Below, piece by piece: positions 17,331 through 26,457 of a stretch of 64,000 bases of DNA. The stretch covers positions 1,752,557 to 1,816,556 of the forward strand of contig CATOSZ010000003.1 in assembly GCA_951812805.1 (NCBI GenBank). The letters run 5' to 3'. The position numbers and the translations under genes were made by a program. Within the stretch, counting starts at the first letter, position 1; the number at the start of each line of letters is the position of its first letter. The notes beneath the pieces are model-generated. The model saw only the letters and a program-made list of their open reading frames with translations, ran no database searches and was not told where the DNA came from. Source of the DNA: an uncultured Alphaproteobacteria bacterium (lineage in GTDB: Bacteria; Pseudomonadota; Alphaproteobacteria; GCA-2731375).

Positions 17331-17346
17331 TTAAGATCGGCTTAAG
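17331..17346 (-). promoter_or_regulatory. CtrA-type binding site upstream of the chemoreceptor gene
   Basis: TTAAGATCGGCTTAAG, a full TTAA-N7-TTAA site, 63 bases before the start codon of the chemoreceptor and 103 bases before the divergent transporter. CtrA controls motility and chemotaxis genes in many alphaproteobacteria. Confidence 0.5.
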
Positions 17347-17448
17347 GTCGCGCCGCGGCAGGTCCTGCACGGCACGTGGGCAAGGGGTGCGAAGCGGTCT
17401 ATGGTCGATTGATGCCGCCTCCGCCCGATCCCGTCCCCGACCGCCAGG

Positions 17449-18333
17449 ATGACGATGAATTCCAGTAGCTTCCTGCCGAAACCCTCACTCGTGGGCGCCA
17501 TCCTCTGGATGTTGGGGGCGGTGGTTTCGCTGACCTTGATGGCGCTCGCCGGGCGGGAGCTGATGGCGGAGATCTCCCTCTTCCAGGTGATGTTCTTCCG
17601 CAATTCGCTCTGCCTGCTGGCGCTGGCTTTCATCGTCTGGCCGCGCCGGCGGGAGATTCTGCCGACCCGGCGCTGGCGCGCCCACGGCGGGCGCAACGTC
17701 ATCCACTTCGCCGCGCAGGCCTTGTGGTTCTACGGCCTCGCCTACCTGCCGCTGGGCGAGGTCATCGCGCTCGAGTTCACCGCGCCGGTGTGGACCGCCG
17801 TGCTCGCCGCACTGTTCATTTCCGAACGCCTGAACAGCTGGCGGGTCGCCGGCGTCGTTCTCGGCTTCGCGGGCACCTGGGTCATCCTCAGACCGGGGAT
17901 GGAGATCATCCATCCCGCCTCCCTCGCCGTCCTCGCCTCGGCGATCGGCTTCGCCACGGTGTTCGTCACCACCAAGTCGATGACCGCCAGCGAGCGACCG
18001 CTGACCATCCTGTTCTATATGAACCTGGTGCAGCTGCCGCTTTCGACGGTGCCGGCCTTGTGGGATTGGGTGACGCCGTCGGCGGCGCTCTGGCCCTGGG
18101 TGGCGGTGACCGGTCTGGCCGGCCTCGGCACGCACTATTGTTTCACCAAGGCCTTCCAGCGTGCAGATGCGTCAATCGCCGCGCCGATCGACTTCGTCCG
18201 CCTGCCGCTCTCGGTGCTGCTCGGCTACCTGCTCTATTCCGAGCCGTTCGACCCCTTCGTCGCGCTCGGCGCCGTGGCGATCATCGGCGGGAATTTCTTG
18301 AATATCCGGGGCCGCGCCAAGCTTGCCGACTGA
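17449..18333 (+). CDS. EamA/DMT family transporter
   Basis: 294 residues with ten predicted membrane segments in two repeats of the EamA fold (GREL...FFRN in the first, GTHYCFTKAFQRADASIAAPIDFVRLPLSVLLGY in the second). Such proteins export amino acids or metabolites, but the substrate cannot be read. Two adjacent ATGs (17449, 17455) are equally possible starts. Confidence 0.85.
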   Translation: MTMNSSSFLPKPSLVGAILWMLGAVVSLTLMALAGRELMAEISLFQVMFFRNSLCLLALAFIVWPRRREILPTRRWRAHGGRNVIHFAAQALWFYGLAYLPLGEVIALEFTAPVWTAVLAALFISERLNSWRVAGVVLGFAGTWVILRPGMEIIHPASLAVLASAIGFATVFVTTKSMTASERPLTILFYMNLVQLPLSTVPALWDWVTPSAALWPWVAVTGLAGLGTHYCFTKAFQRADASIAAPIDFVRLPLSVLLGYLLYSEPFDPFVALGAVAIIGGNFLNIRGRAKLAD

Positions 18334-18343
18334 AGGCGCTGCC

Positions 18344-19123
18344 CTACGTCTCCGCCCGCAGGTTGAAGCGCGTGCCGCAAACGACGACGCCCGTCGCGTC
18401 AACGGGAAGGTGGAGCGCTTCCGCCGCCGCCCGGATCGCCTGGATGTCGCGTACGCGAAGGTCGACGGCGCGCAGTCCTTCGCCCCGCTCGTCGGAATCG
18501 CGACGGAAGCGCAGCTCGGCGTTGTCGAGGGCGATGCGTCCCCCGTCCCGGTTTATGCGCGCGGGCCGGTGCAGGATCCTGCCCCAGCGTCGACACAGGG
18601 TCTCCGGCTCGCCGGCGGCCGACGCGGATTGCACTTCGGCGCCGGTCATCTCCAGCACGCGTTCGCGCCGCACATGGGGGCGCCAGTGCGCGCCCGCGGG
18701 ATGCCAGGGACCGTCGGCGGCCGCGCCGCCGCGGTTCCAGTCAACCTCCAACATCGTGCCGCCGGTGTCGGCGGGATGCAGCTGGGTGCCGAAGAAGTCG
18801 TCCCACTCGATCGTGTTGACGATGCGCACGCCGAGGGCGGCGATCCGACGCCGTCGCTCCCAGGGGTCGTCGCATTGCAGGATGACGATGTAGCCGCCAT
18901 CACCGCCGCGACGATCGAGATAGCGCCCGGCGGCCGTTCCCGCACGGACCGGCGCCACGACTTCGAGAAAGTTGTCGCCGATCGGCAGCAGGATGTTCTC
19001 CAGGCCGTAGGCGCCGACGGCGGGGTCGCGGTGGCAGACCTCCAGGCCGAACACCTCGCACAGTGCGTCCTCGACCGGCGCGAGCTCGCGGGCGACGAGG
19101 CAGATTTGACGTAGGCGCAGCAC
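18344..19123 (-). CDS. Glyoxalase-like (VOC) domain protein
   Basis: 259 residues. The N terminus, LRQICLVARELAPVEDALCEVFGLEV, and the later NILLPIGDNFLEVVAP look like a vicinal-oxygen-chelate module of the Glyoxalase_3 kind. Its enzymatic role is unknown. It follows the PaaG-like hydratase gene by 12 bp and probably belongs to the same minus-strand operon with the metallo-beta-lactamase-fold gene. Confidence 0.75.
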   Translation of the reverse strand: MLRLRQICLVARELAPVEDALCEVFGLEVCHRDPAVGAYGLENILLPIGDNFLEVVAPVRAGTAAGRYLDRRGGDGGYIVILQCDDPWERRRRIAALGVRIVNTIEWDDFFGTQLHPADTGGTMLEVDWNRGGAAADGPWHPAGAHWRPHVRRERVLEMTGAEVQSASAAGEPETLCRRWGRILHRPARINRDGGRIALDNAELRFRRDSDERGEGLRAVDLRVRDIQAIRAAAEALHLPVDATGVVVCGTRFNLRAET

Positions 19124-19135
19124 GGGCCCGTCCGC

Positions 19136-19927
19136 CTACCGGCCCCGGAAGACCGGCGTGCGCTTTTCGACGAAGGCGGTGGCCGCTTCGAGATGGTCCT
19201 CGGTCATGCCGCAGCGCGCATGGTGCGTTGCCTCGAGGTCGAGCACGCGCTCCAGGCTTTCCGTCTCGGCCGCGTTGATGTTGCGTTTCATGTAGCCGAG
19301 CGTGACCGCCGGCCCCTGGGCGAGGCCGCTCGCCAGTTCGCCACAGGCGCCCTCCAGATCGTCGTCGGCGACGACCCGGTTTACCAGGCCGAGGCGGTAG
19401 GCTTCCGCAGCGTCGAGTTTCGGCGAGGTCAGGTAGAGTTCCTTGGCCTTGGCGCTGCCGACCAACTGGCTGAGAAACCAGCTGCCGCCGAAGTCACCGG
19501 ACAGTGCCACCTTGGCGAAGGCGGTGGTGATCGCCACCGTCTCGCTGGCGATGCGCAGGTCGCAGGCGAGCGCCAGCGACAGGCCAGCGCCGGCGGCGGG
19601 CCCACGCATCATGGCGATCGTCGGCTTGTCCATGTCGTGCAGCAGGCGCGAGACTTCCATGCGACGGCGCAGCGGCAGGGCGCGGGCCTCCAGGCTGGCG
19701 CCGCGCTCCGAGCCTTGCGCCATGCTCTTGACGTCGCCGCCGGCGCAGAAGCCGCGCCCGGTGCCGGTCAGCACGACCACCCGCACCGCGTCGTCGAGGG
19801 CGGCGGCGTCCAGCGCCGTCTCCATCTCGGCCAGCATTTCCATGGTGAGGGCGTTCAAACGCTCCGGCCGGTTCATGGTCAGCGTCAGAATGCCGCCCTC
19901 GCGGTGTTGCAGCAGCTCTTCGGTCAT
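19136..19927 (-). CDS. Enoyl-CoA hydratase/isomerase, PaaG-like
   Basis: 263-residue crotonase-fold enzyme acting on an acyl-CoA. The oxyanion-hole segment GRGFCAGGDVKSM is clear. At the catalytic segment it has AFAKVALSGDFGGSWFLSQLVG, in which the two Glu of true hydratases are missing and an Asp stands before GG, as in PaaG-type ring-opening isomerases. The specific substrate is unknown. Middle gene of a likely three-gene operon. Confidence 0.85.
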   Translation of the reverse strand: MTEELLQHREGGILTLTMNRPERLNALTMEMLAEMETALDAAALDDAVRVVVLTGTGRGFCAGGDVKSMAQGSERGASLEARALPLRRRMEVSRLLHDMDKPTIAMMRGPAAGAGLSLALACDLRIASETVAITTAFAKVALSGDFGGSWFLSQLVGSAKAKELYLTSPKLDAAEAYRLGLVNRVVADDDLEGACGELASGLAQGPAVTLGYMKRNINAAETESLERVLDLEATHHARCGMTEDHLEAATAFVEKRTPVFRGR

Positions 19928-19963
19928 CGTTTCCTCCCCTCAGCTTCGATGCGCTCGCGGCGT

Positions 19964-21058
19964 TCAGGCGCCCAGGCTCGGCATGGCCGTGGTGACCCGA
20001 CGATAGCGCCAGACGCCCGCCGCGTCAGCCTCGCGGCTGACCCGGCCCTGTTCGATCAGGCAATTCAGATGGGCCAGCGCCTCGGCGAAGCCGAGGTCGA
20101 TCTCATGATCCTTCAGGGTGCGGCGGAACATCACGTCGATGGTCTCGCTCACCCGTTTCGGCTCGGCGAGCGCAGCCTCCAGCAGGTTCAGCCGTTCGTC
20201 GTGATGGTCGATCAGCGCGTCGAGCCGGGCGTGCAGGCCGAAGAACGGCTCGTTGTGCGCCGGCAGCACCAGCACGTCCGCCGGCAGCCGGCGGAACCGC
20301 TCCAGGCTGTCCATGTAATCCTGCAGCGGGTTGGCCTCCGCCTCGTCCGGATAGACGCCGATATGGGGCGTGATGCGGGGCAGGATCTGGTCGCCGGCGA
20401 TCAGCATGTTCAGCTTTTCGCAATAGAGGCAGGCATGTTCGGGCGCGTGGCCGGTGCCGACGATGACCACCCAGTCGTAGTCGCCGAAGTTTAGCACGTC
20501 GCCGTCGCGTATGCGGATGTATTGCTCCGGCACCGTGGTCACGCATTGCGCATAGTCGTTGTCGCGGACCCTTTGGAGATGCGCGATGTGCGCCGCCGGC
20601 ATGTCGATCTTGCGGTAATGTTCCAGCGCGCTTGTCGCGGTCTCCGTCGCCGGGTCGAGCGAGAACATGCGACCGTAGAGCCATTCCAGGCGGCTCGCCA
20701 ACAAATGACAGCCCGTTTCGTCGCGCAGCCAGCCGGCGAGGCCCATGTGGTCGGGATGGAAATGGGTGCACATCACCCGCTTCAGCGGCTTGCCCCCGCA
20801 GTAAGTCGCGAAAATGCTCTTCCAGTGGCCCTGGATCTCGGCGCTGGCCATGCCGGTGTCGACGATGGTCCAGCCGGTGTTGTCGGCCAGGAGCCAGAGA
20901 TTGATGTGGTTGAGCCCGGTCAGCTGCAGCGGCATGCGAACCCAGTAGACCCCCGGCGCGAAGTGCAACGCCTCGCCCGGCTCGGGCACCCGCTCGAAGG
21001 GATAGGTCAAGCCATTCCGCGTCTCGCCGGTCACGGGGGATCCTCTCTGGCCGGTCAT
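19964..21058 (-). CDS. Metallo-beta-lactamase-fold hydrolase
   Basis: 364 residues. The zinc motif THFHPDHMG (HxHxDH) and the later GTGHAPEHACLY and LIAGDQILPRITPHIG blocks define the MBL fold; a C-terminal helical domain follows, as in LACTB2-like and glyoxalase II-like hydrolases. Likely a thioesterase or lactonase. Its position ahead of a PaaG-like enzyme suggests CoA-thioester chemistry (inference). The ATG at 21058 has AAGGA upstream; a GTG at 21034 would also be possible. Confidence 0.87.
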   Translation of the reverse strand: MTGQRGSPVTGETRNGLTYPFERVPEPGEALHFAPGVYWVRMPLQLTGLNHINLWLLADNTGWTIVDTGMASAEIQGHWKSIFATYCGGKPLKRVMCTHFHPDHMGLAGWLRDETGCHLLASRLEWLYGRMFSLDPATETATSALEHYRKIDMPAAHIAHLQRVRDNDYAQCVTTVPEQYIRIRDGDVLNFGDYDWVVIVGTGHAPEHACLYCEKLNMLIAGDQILPRITPHIGVYPDEAEANPLQDYMDSLERFRRLPADVLVLPAHNEPFFGLHARLDALIDHHDERLNLLEAALAEPKRVSETIDVMFRRTLKDHEIDLGFAEALAHLNCLIEQGRVSREADAAGVWRYRRVTTAMPSLGA

Positions 21059-21211
21059 TGGGGATCCTTGGATGTGGCGGGGAAGGCGCGCGGGAGGTGA
21101 GCGTAGCGGAATCTAGGCGCCGTGGCGGCGGGCGTCAAATGGACTGCGCCCCCTCAACGTAGCGCCGCGGATCGATTATGCTGCCGCGCGTGTGACTACG
21201 GGAGAAGTGGA

Positions 21212-22057
21212 ATGAGCGTTGCGATCACCCCTCTAAGCCCCGCTCTCGGCGCCGAGGCGACGGGCATCGACCTTGCCGAGGCGCCGGATGCGGCCAGCAT
21301 CGGCGCCTTGCGGCAGGCCTTGCTCGATCATCTGGTCCTGGTGGTCCGCGACCAGTCCTTCACGCCCGAACAATATCTTCGCGCCGTCGGCCATTTCGGC
21401 ACGCCGATGCGCCAGCACTATTCGCAATACCTGATGGCGGAACATCCCGACATCGGCGTGCTCGACAGCCGGACCTCCGAGACGGAGGCGAGCGGTCGGC
21501 GCCACCTGCTGGGCACCGGGACCTGGCATACGGACCACACCAACCATGCCGAGCCGCCGAAACTGACCGTGCTTTACGCGCTCCGCATGCCGTCGACGGG
21601 GGGCGATACCAGCTTCGCCAACATGCGCAAGGCTTACGACTCGCTGCCCGAGGCGCGCCGCGCCGAGTTCGCCCGCCTGAGGACCGTCAACACCCTGGAT
21701 GCCCATGCCGGTCGCTCGGAGGTGCCGACGCGGGAGGCCGACAAGGTTCGCCATGCCCAGCGGGTCCTGCATCCGCTGATCCGCACCCATCCGGAGAACG
21801 GTACGAAGTCTGTCTACTTCCATCCCACCAAGACGGAACGGATCGAGGGCTGGGAACAGGCGGAAAGCCACGCCTTCGTCGACGACCTGGTCGCGGACCT
21901 GATCCGCCCGGAGATCGTCTACCGCCACAAGTGGCGCGTTGGCGACCTGTTGCTCTGCGACAACCGCTCGACCATGCACGTTGCCCATCGTGACTACGAC
22001 CCCGACGAGGGCCGCGTGGTGCATCGCGTCATCCTGAAGGGCGACCGCCCAGCCTAA
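21212..22057 (+). CDS. TauD/TfdA family Fe(II)/2-oxoglutarate dioxygenase
   Basis: 281 residues. The iron ligands are visible as TWHTDHTNH (HxD) and STMHVAHRDYD (distal His), with RVVHRVILKG giving the 2-oxoglutarate-binding Arg. Family members oxidise taurine, phenoxyacetates, carnitine precursors and similar acids, and the substrate is not evident here. Start at 21212 after GGAGAAG. Its stop overlaps that of the convergent S49 peptidase gene. Confidence 0.88.
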   Translation: MSVAITPLSPALGAEATGIDLAEAPDAASIGALRQALLDHLVLVVRDQSFTPEQYLRAVGHFGTPMRQHYSQYLMAEHPDIGVLDSRTSETEASGRRHLLGTGTWHTDHTNHAEPPKLTVLYALRMPSTGGDTSFANMRKAYDSLPEARRAEFARLRTVNTLDAHAGRSEVPTREADKVRHAQRVLHPLIRTHPENGTKSVYFHPTKTERIEGWEQAESHAFVDDLVADLIRPEIVYRHKWRVGDLLLCDNRSTMHVAHRDYDPDEGRVVHRVILKGDRPA

Positions 22058-22914
22058 AGGCCATAGCGAGCCCAGAGTGCGCGGGTCTCCGCCGTGGCGA
22101 GCAGGCCGTCCGCCAGGCCCGCGCCGTCGCCGAGTGCGGCGTCCATGCCGAGCTTGCGCTGCAGGAAGCCCTTGCGCTCCTCGATCACCTCAAGGCGAAC
22201 CTCCTCGCCGTAGAGTGCGCGCATGCGACCACGCAGATCGCCGAAACCGTCGATCAGGCCCCGCTCCAAAGCGCCCTCGCCGGTCCAGAACTCGCCGCTG
22301 AACAGCTCGTCCTCCTCCCCCGTCAGTCGCGCGCCGCGCCGCGTGCGGACGTGGGCGCGGAAGATCTCGTGCAGGTCGGCCTGCAGGGCGCGCAGTCGCG
22401 TGACATCGTCCTCGCGTTCGGGGAGGAAGGGGTCGAGGAAGCTTTTCCGCGCGCCCGAGGTATAGAGCCGGCGCTCGACGCCGAGACGCTCGATCGCCTT
22501 CTCGAAGCCGAAACTCTGAGTAATGACGCCGATCGAGCCGAGGATCGAGCCGGCGTTGGCGTGGATGTCGTCACCGGCCAGCGCCAGCCAGTATCCACCC
22601 GAGGCGGCGACATCCTCGACGAAGGCGTGCAGCGGGACCTGCTTTTCATCGGCCAGCGCCCGCAGCCGGTCGTGGATCAGGGCCGATTGGACCGGCGAGC
22701 CGCCCGGCGAATTGATCGAAATGGCGACGGCGGCCAGGCGTTTGACCTCAAAGGCGGCCTCGATCCGCCCGGCGAGGCCGGCGATATCGAGCGAGGGGCG
22801 CATCGGTCCCGAGCGGGGGCCGATGACGCCGTGCAGGCGCAGCACCGCCACCACCGGCGCCCTGTCGCGCAGACGTTTGATCGGGATGAAGCGGCGCCAG
22901 GATTTCGTGCTCAT
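22054..22914 (-). CDS. S49 family serine peptidase (SppA-like)
   Basis: 286 residues. VAISINSPGGSPVQSALIHDRL and EDVAASGGYWLALAGDDIHANAGSILGSIGVI are the classical S49 blocks, the nucleophilic Ser being in SGGYW. The partner Lys is in SGARKSFLDPF. Short S49 enzymes of this type have one catalytic domain and no clear signal peptide. It is the third gene of the DUF2007-methyltransferase-peptidase set, a gene order I recall as recurring in alphaproteobacteria. Confidence 0.9.
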   Translation of the reverse strand: MSTKSWRRFIPIKRLRDRAPVVAVLRLHGVIGPRSGPMRPSLDIAGLAGRIEAAFEVKRLAAVAISINSPGGSPVQSALIHDRLRALADEKQVPLHAFVEDVAASGGYWLALAGDDIHANAGSILGSIGVITQSFGFEKAIERLGVERRLYTSGARKSFLDPFLPEREDDVTRLRALQADLHEIFRAHVRTRRGARLTGEEDELFSGEFWTGEGALERGLIDGFGDLRGRMRALYGEEVRLEVIEERKGFLQRKLGMDAALGDGAGLADGLLATAETRALWARYGL

Positions 22915-22945
22915 GATCTCTCCATAGCGAGGGCGGGAGGCCGGC

Positions 22946-23701
22946 TCAAGCCGCGTCGTCGTCGAGGTCGAGGACGGCGCCATGGCGCAGGACGGCCTCG
23001 GCCCGCGCCGTATAGGCGCGCCCGGCATCGTGCAGGTCCAGGCCCGCCGCCAGACGCAGCGGCGCCCGCGCGCCCTTGGTCGTGCACAGGATGATCCGCT
23101 TGGCGTCGCGGCCGGCGCGGGACCTGAGGAGGAAGACGACGGTGCGGCCGGTAGCGGCGCCGAAGGCGGCGAGCGCCGCGCCCAGGCGGGCGGCGGGCAG
23201 GATCAGGCGCAGCTCGCCGCCCGGCCCCAGGTGGGCGAGGCAGGCGGCGATCCAACCGCCGAGATCGCCGCCATGACGGGCCCGGGCCCGGCGCGCGTCG
23301 GCGGCCGGCGGCGATTGCGCCGGGTCATGGAACGGTGGATTGCTCAGGACATGGTCGAAGGTCGCATCCGCCGCCGGCGGGTCGAGCAGGTCGCCGGCGG
23401 AGAACCCGACCCTGTCGGCGAGCCCGTTGCGCAACGCGTTCTCCCGCGCCAGGGCGACCAGATCCGCGTCGATGTCCAGCCCTTCGATCCGGATCGTGTC
23501 CAGCCGGTGTGCGGCGGCGAGGGCGACGATGCCGGTGCCGGCGCCCGCATCCAGCACCCGGGCACCGGGACGGGCGGTCAGTGTGGCGGCGAGAAACACC
23601 GCGTCGGAGCCGGCACGAAAACCGAGGCGGGGCTGCAACAGGCGCAGCGCGCTGCCGAGGAAGCCGTCGTCCGTGGTCTCGAAGTCGAAAGTTTCAGTCA
23701 T
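22946..23701 (-). CDS. SAM-dependent methyltransferase, TrmN6-like (COG4123 type)
   Basis: 251 residues. Motif I is VLDAGAGTGIVALAAAHR and motif IV is LSNPPFHDP, the (N/D)PPF signature of N6-adenine methylases. The group includes tRNA1(Val) adenine-37 N6-methyltransferase. Its first codons overlap the end of the DUF2007 gene by 8 bp, implying translational coupling. The exact RNA target is inferred only from the family. Confidence 0.85.
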   Translation of the reverse strand: MTETFDFETTDDGFLGSALRLLQPRLGFRAGSDAVFLAATLTARPGARVLDAGAGTGIVALAAAHRLDTIRIEGLDIDADLVALARENALRNGLADRVGFSAGDLLDPPAADATFDHVLSNPPFHDPAQSPPAADARRARARHGGDLGGWIAACLAHLGPGGELRLILPAARLGAALAAFGAATGRTVVFLLRSRAGRDAKRIILCTTKGARAPLRLAAGLDLHDAGRAYTARAEAVLRHGAVLDLDDDAA

Positions 23702-23912
23702 CCTTCAGGGCGATGCCCGCCTCGCCCAGGATCCGGCGCGCCTGGGTGACGTCGTCGTCGGCCACACACAGCCGTCGCGGCAGAACCCCGAGCGAGCCTT
23801 CCAGCACGCTCATATGCGCGTCGAGCACGATCGGCTCGATCGCCGCGTCGCGCAGCAGCGCACTCGACCAGCTGATCAGCACCGGATTGTTGGTTCTGAG
23901 CAATTCGACCAT
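23694..23912 (-). CDS. DUF2007 domain protein
   Basis: 72 residues beginning MVELLRTNNPVLISWSSALLRDAAIEP, with the DUF2007 (putative signal transducing) pattern and a typical ending DVTQARRILGEAGI. Start at 23912, since residues upstream in the frame are not protein-like. Overlaps the methyltransferase gene start by 8 bp. Confidence 0.85.
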   Translation of the reverse strand: MVELLRTNNPVLISWSSALLRDAAIEPIVLDAHMSVLEGSLGVLPRRLCVADDDVTQARRILGEAGIALKDD

Positions 23913-24058
23913 CCGCCTCTCGCTCCCCCCGGTCTTGCCCCCGGGTCCTGCCCCGGGCCTACCGGTTCTGCCTGGCGAATATAGGCCCTCGGCGCCCCTG
24001 CGCCAGCGTTCGCGACGAGGTATGCGTTTTTTGCAGGGCTGCCATGCCCAGGGGCCCC

Positions 24059-24086
24059 TTGTCCGATGCGCCGGGAATTGTAAGTT
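24059..24086 (+). promoter_or_regulatory. Candidate promoter for the small membrane ORF
   Basis: TTGTCC (24059-24064), 16-base spacer, TAAGTT (24081-24086). The surrounding 100 bp are noticeably more AT-rich than the coding DNA around. Confidence 0.4.
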
Positions 24087-24088
24087 AT

Positions 24089-24103
24089 GCAACAAGTTGT
24101 TGC
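24089..24103. promoter_or_regulatory. 15-bp palindrome GCAACAAGTTGTTGC
   Basis: Perfect palindrome with a single central base, located just after the candidate -10 box, where a bound repressor would block the start of transcription. Confidence 0.45.
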
Positions 24104-24164
24104 GGCGCACCGATCCCCTCCCGCACCGCAAAAAAAGCCAAGAAAATCGAGTAAGGTCTGAAAA

Positions 24165-24248
24165 ATGTACAAGTTCGCCGTGGGTATGGTCGTCTGGGCA
24201 GTCGCAATGGCCTGGTTTCTCGATAATTACACGAATATTCTGGCGTAA
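24165..24248 (+). CDS. 27-residue single-pass membrane peptide
   Basis: Small ORF starting MYKFAVGMVVWAVAMAWFLD and ending NYTNILA. Residues 4-19 form one hydrophobic helix. GTAAGG lies about 8 bases before the ATG. It is the only open frame in a 432-bp gap between the DUF2007 gene and the DUF4139 gene, and it is preceded by promoter-like and palindromic sequence. No family is recognised. It could be a small regulatory or stress peptide, or chance. Confidence 0.45.
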   Translation: MYKFAVGMVVWAVAMAWFLDNYTNILA

Positions 24249-24300
24249 GTTTCGCTGGGGCTTTCAGGCCCGACATCTCTCCCGAGATCTAGAAAAGGCT

Positions 24301-24329
24301 GGCATGACCCGGAAGCATCGGGCCATGCC
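24301..24329. terminator. Hairpin between convergent genes
   Basis: Arms GGCATG-A-CCCG and CGGG-C-CATGCC, 10 pairs with one mismatch and a 7-base loop. It lies between the small ORF and the end of the DUF4139 gene. No T-run is present on either strand. Confidence 0.45.
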
Positions 24330-24344
24330 ACAGCCCATTCCCGT

Positions 24345-26393
24345 TCAGAGCTTCAAGGCGCCGACGTAGGTCGAGAGTTCGCGCTGCGCTGCGGTCAGGG
24401 CCTGGCGCGCGGTGTCGAGCTCACGCTCCCGCGCCTCGATGGCATCCTCCTGGGCGTCGAGTTTGCGCAGATAGCGATTGGCGAGCGCGCCGCCCCGGGG
24501 GACCCGGGCGAGATTGTCGCGCAGGCGTTGCTGGTCCTTGTCGATACTCGCCAGCTTGCCTTGGAGCCGCTTTACCTCCCGCTTGGCCTTGTCGATGGTG
24601 CCTTTCAGGGCGGCCATGCGGGTGAAGGCGTCGCGAATCTCCTTCGACAGCTCGCGCGAATCGACGAAGGCGGCGATGCGGCGGGAATCCAGGTTCACCA
24701 GGCGGAGTTGTTCCTGCACCGGCCGTTCGGCGACGAGGTCGATCGTGGCGTTCTCCCCCGCCTTCAGGCTGCGGGTCAGCCGATAGTGGCTGGCCGTGCG
24801 CTCGACCTCGCTTTCCTTCGGCGAAATCAGGCGCCAACCGCTCTTGATCGGCATCTCGAGCAGCAGCGTGCGGGCTTCGCGGGCCGGCGCCTTGATCCGA
24901 TAGGTCACGGTCTCCCGGCGGATCCGGGTGAAGTGGAAGACGCCGTCGACGATGCGGCCCTTGGTCACCCGGCTTTCGCCGCCGCCCTCGACGGCGACCT
25001 TGGTCTTGTTGTCGACGGCGAAGCTCAACAGCCGGTTTTCACCCGCCGGCAGCGGTCCCATGCGCGCATCGCCCACATAGTCGACCGGGCCGCCCGAGCT
25101 CCGCTCGTAGAGGGTCAGCACGCCCGGCGGCAGCCCGCTCTCGCCTTCGTTGGCGAGCCGAACGGTGGCGAGTGGGCTGCTCCCGCTCCCCCCGCCCGGC
25201 GTGAACAGGGCGAGGCGCGCGGCCTTCACCTTGCGATCGATGATCGGGATCGCCAGGCTGTTGCCCGAGGCGACGTCGATGGCGTCGCCGATGGTGAATA
25301 CCACCTGGGTCGTCGCCTCGGCGGAGGCCACGGCGACCGCGCCCTGGGCGGCGGCGGGGGCCATCGCCGCTTCCGCCGCCGGGCTCGACATCATGTTCAT
25401 GACGCCGGCCACGCCGCCGCCGCTCGCCTTCGCACGCCGTTTCGAGCGCCCCGGCGGCACCGGGCGGGGCGTCCGTGCGACGGGCTGTACCACGCCGCTG
25501 TCGACGCGCGGCAGCACGCGGCCGAGGACCTCTACCGGGACCTCGGGCCGGTTGACGAAATAGGCCTTGTAGAGGGCCTGGCGGAAGGTGACGGGATTGC
25601 CGGAGGCGAGCGTCAACTCGACACCCTTCCAGTCCTGGCCGCTCAGATTCTCGATCACCGCCCAGCCTTGCAGCAGGCCTTCGGTGCCGGTCGGGTCCGC
25701 GTCGAGGGTCAGCCGGTAGGACGCCTTCCAGAGCGGGGCTTCGACGATATAGGCGACGCGGAGGCGACGCTTGCCGGTCCCGCGGGCCTGGATCGAGAGC
25801 CGGCGGCGGTCGCGCGCGCCGTGCAGGGCGACCTGTCCGAGCGCCTTCTCGACCTGCCCGCGCAGGCGGGAATCGCGGAAGTTCACGGCGTCCACGTCTT
25901 CCAGCAGGAACTGGCGGATGCCGCTCGCGGTCAGCAGGCTGACCCGGTGGCGGGTGATGGTGCCGCCGCCCTCGAGCGCGCTGGTCTCCGGGATGACCCG
26001 GATGACCCGTCCGCGCAACGGCCGCACGCCGCCGACCTCGACCTCGGCGCCCTGCAGCGCGTTCAGCAGGTCGACGGGGGAGTTCAGCGCCTTGCGCGAG
26101 AACGGCAGCTCGCGGAACGCCTCGGTCAGGGGCTGGCGGCCGGGCAGCTCGATGGTGCCGACGCCGCCCTGGTCGTCGAAGACGACGATGCTCTTCAGGA
26201 CGTCGTCGACCTGGTCGAGCCGGACCTCGAGTTCGAGGGTGGCATTGCCTTCGACCTCGGCCTCGTATTCGAAATAGCCGACGCCGCCGGTCGACAGCAG
26301 GACGCGGCTGAGCTGCAGGTCGCTCGCAGCCAGCACCGGTCCGGCCAGCGCGGCGAGCAGCAGAACGGCGGTGGAGAGGAAAATCTTCAGCAT
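24345..26393 (-). CDS. DUF4139 domain-containing exported protein
   Basis: 682 residues with a signal peptide (MLKIFLSTAVLLLAALAGPVLA). The middle contains the DUF4139 features, for instance YIVEAPLWKASYRLTLD and GWAVIENLSGQDWKGVELTLASGNPVTF. A low-complexity Pro/Arg/Ala linker lies around residues 305-350. The final 110 residues form a heptad-rich coiled coil (IDKAKREVKRLQGKLASIDKDQQRL...). Probably periplasmic or surface-associated; function unknown. Confidence 0.82.
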   Translation of the reverse strand: MLKIFLSTAVLLLAALAGPVLAASDLQLSRVLLSTGGVGYFEYEAEVEGNATLELEVRLDQVDDVLKSIVVFDDQGGVGTIELPGRQPLTEAFRELPFSRKALNSPVDLLNALQGAEVEVGGVRPLRGRVIRVIPETSALEGGGTITRHRVSLLTASGIRQFLLEDVDAVNFRDSRLRGQVEKALGQVALHGARDRRRLSIQARGTGKRRLRVAYIVEAPLWKASYRLTLDADPTGTEGLLQGWAVIENLSGQDWKGVELTLASGNPVTFRQALYKAYFVNRPEVPVEVLGRVLPRVDSGVVQPVARTPRPVPPGRSKRRAKASGGGVAGVMNMMSSPAAEAAMAPAAAQGAVAVASAEATTQVVFTIGDAIDVASGNSLAIPIIDRKVKAARLALFTPGGGSGSSPLATVRLANEGESGLPPGVLTLYERSSGGPVDYVGDARMGPLPAGENRLLSFAVDNKTKVAVEGGGESRVTKGRIVDGVFHFTRIRRETVTYRIKAPAREARTLLLEMPIKSGWRLISPKESEVERTASHYRLTRSLKAGENATIDLVAERPVQEQLRLVNLDSRRIAAFVDSRELSKEIRDAFTRMAALKGTIDKAKREVKRLQGKLASIDKDQQRLRDNLARVPRGGALANRYLRKLDAQEDAIEARERELDTARQALTAAQRELSTYVGALKL

Positions 26394-26457
26394 GGAGGGG
26401 CCCCTTTACACAACGGATCACGCAGACTTGAGGGGCGATTATGGCGCCTTTGGGGCC

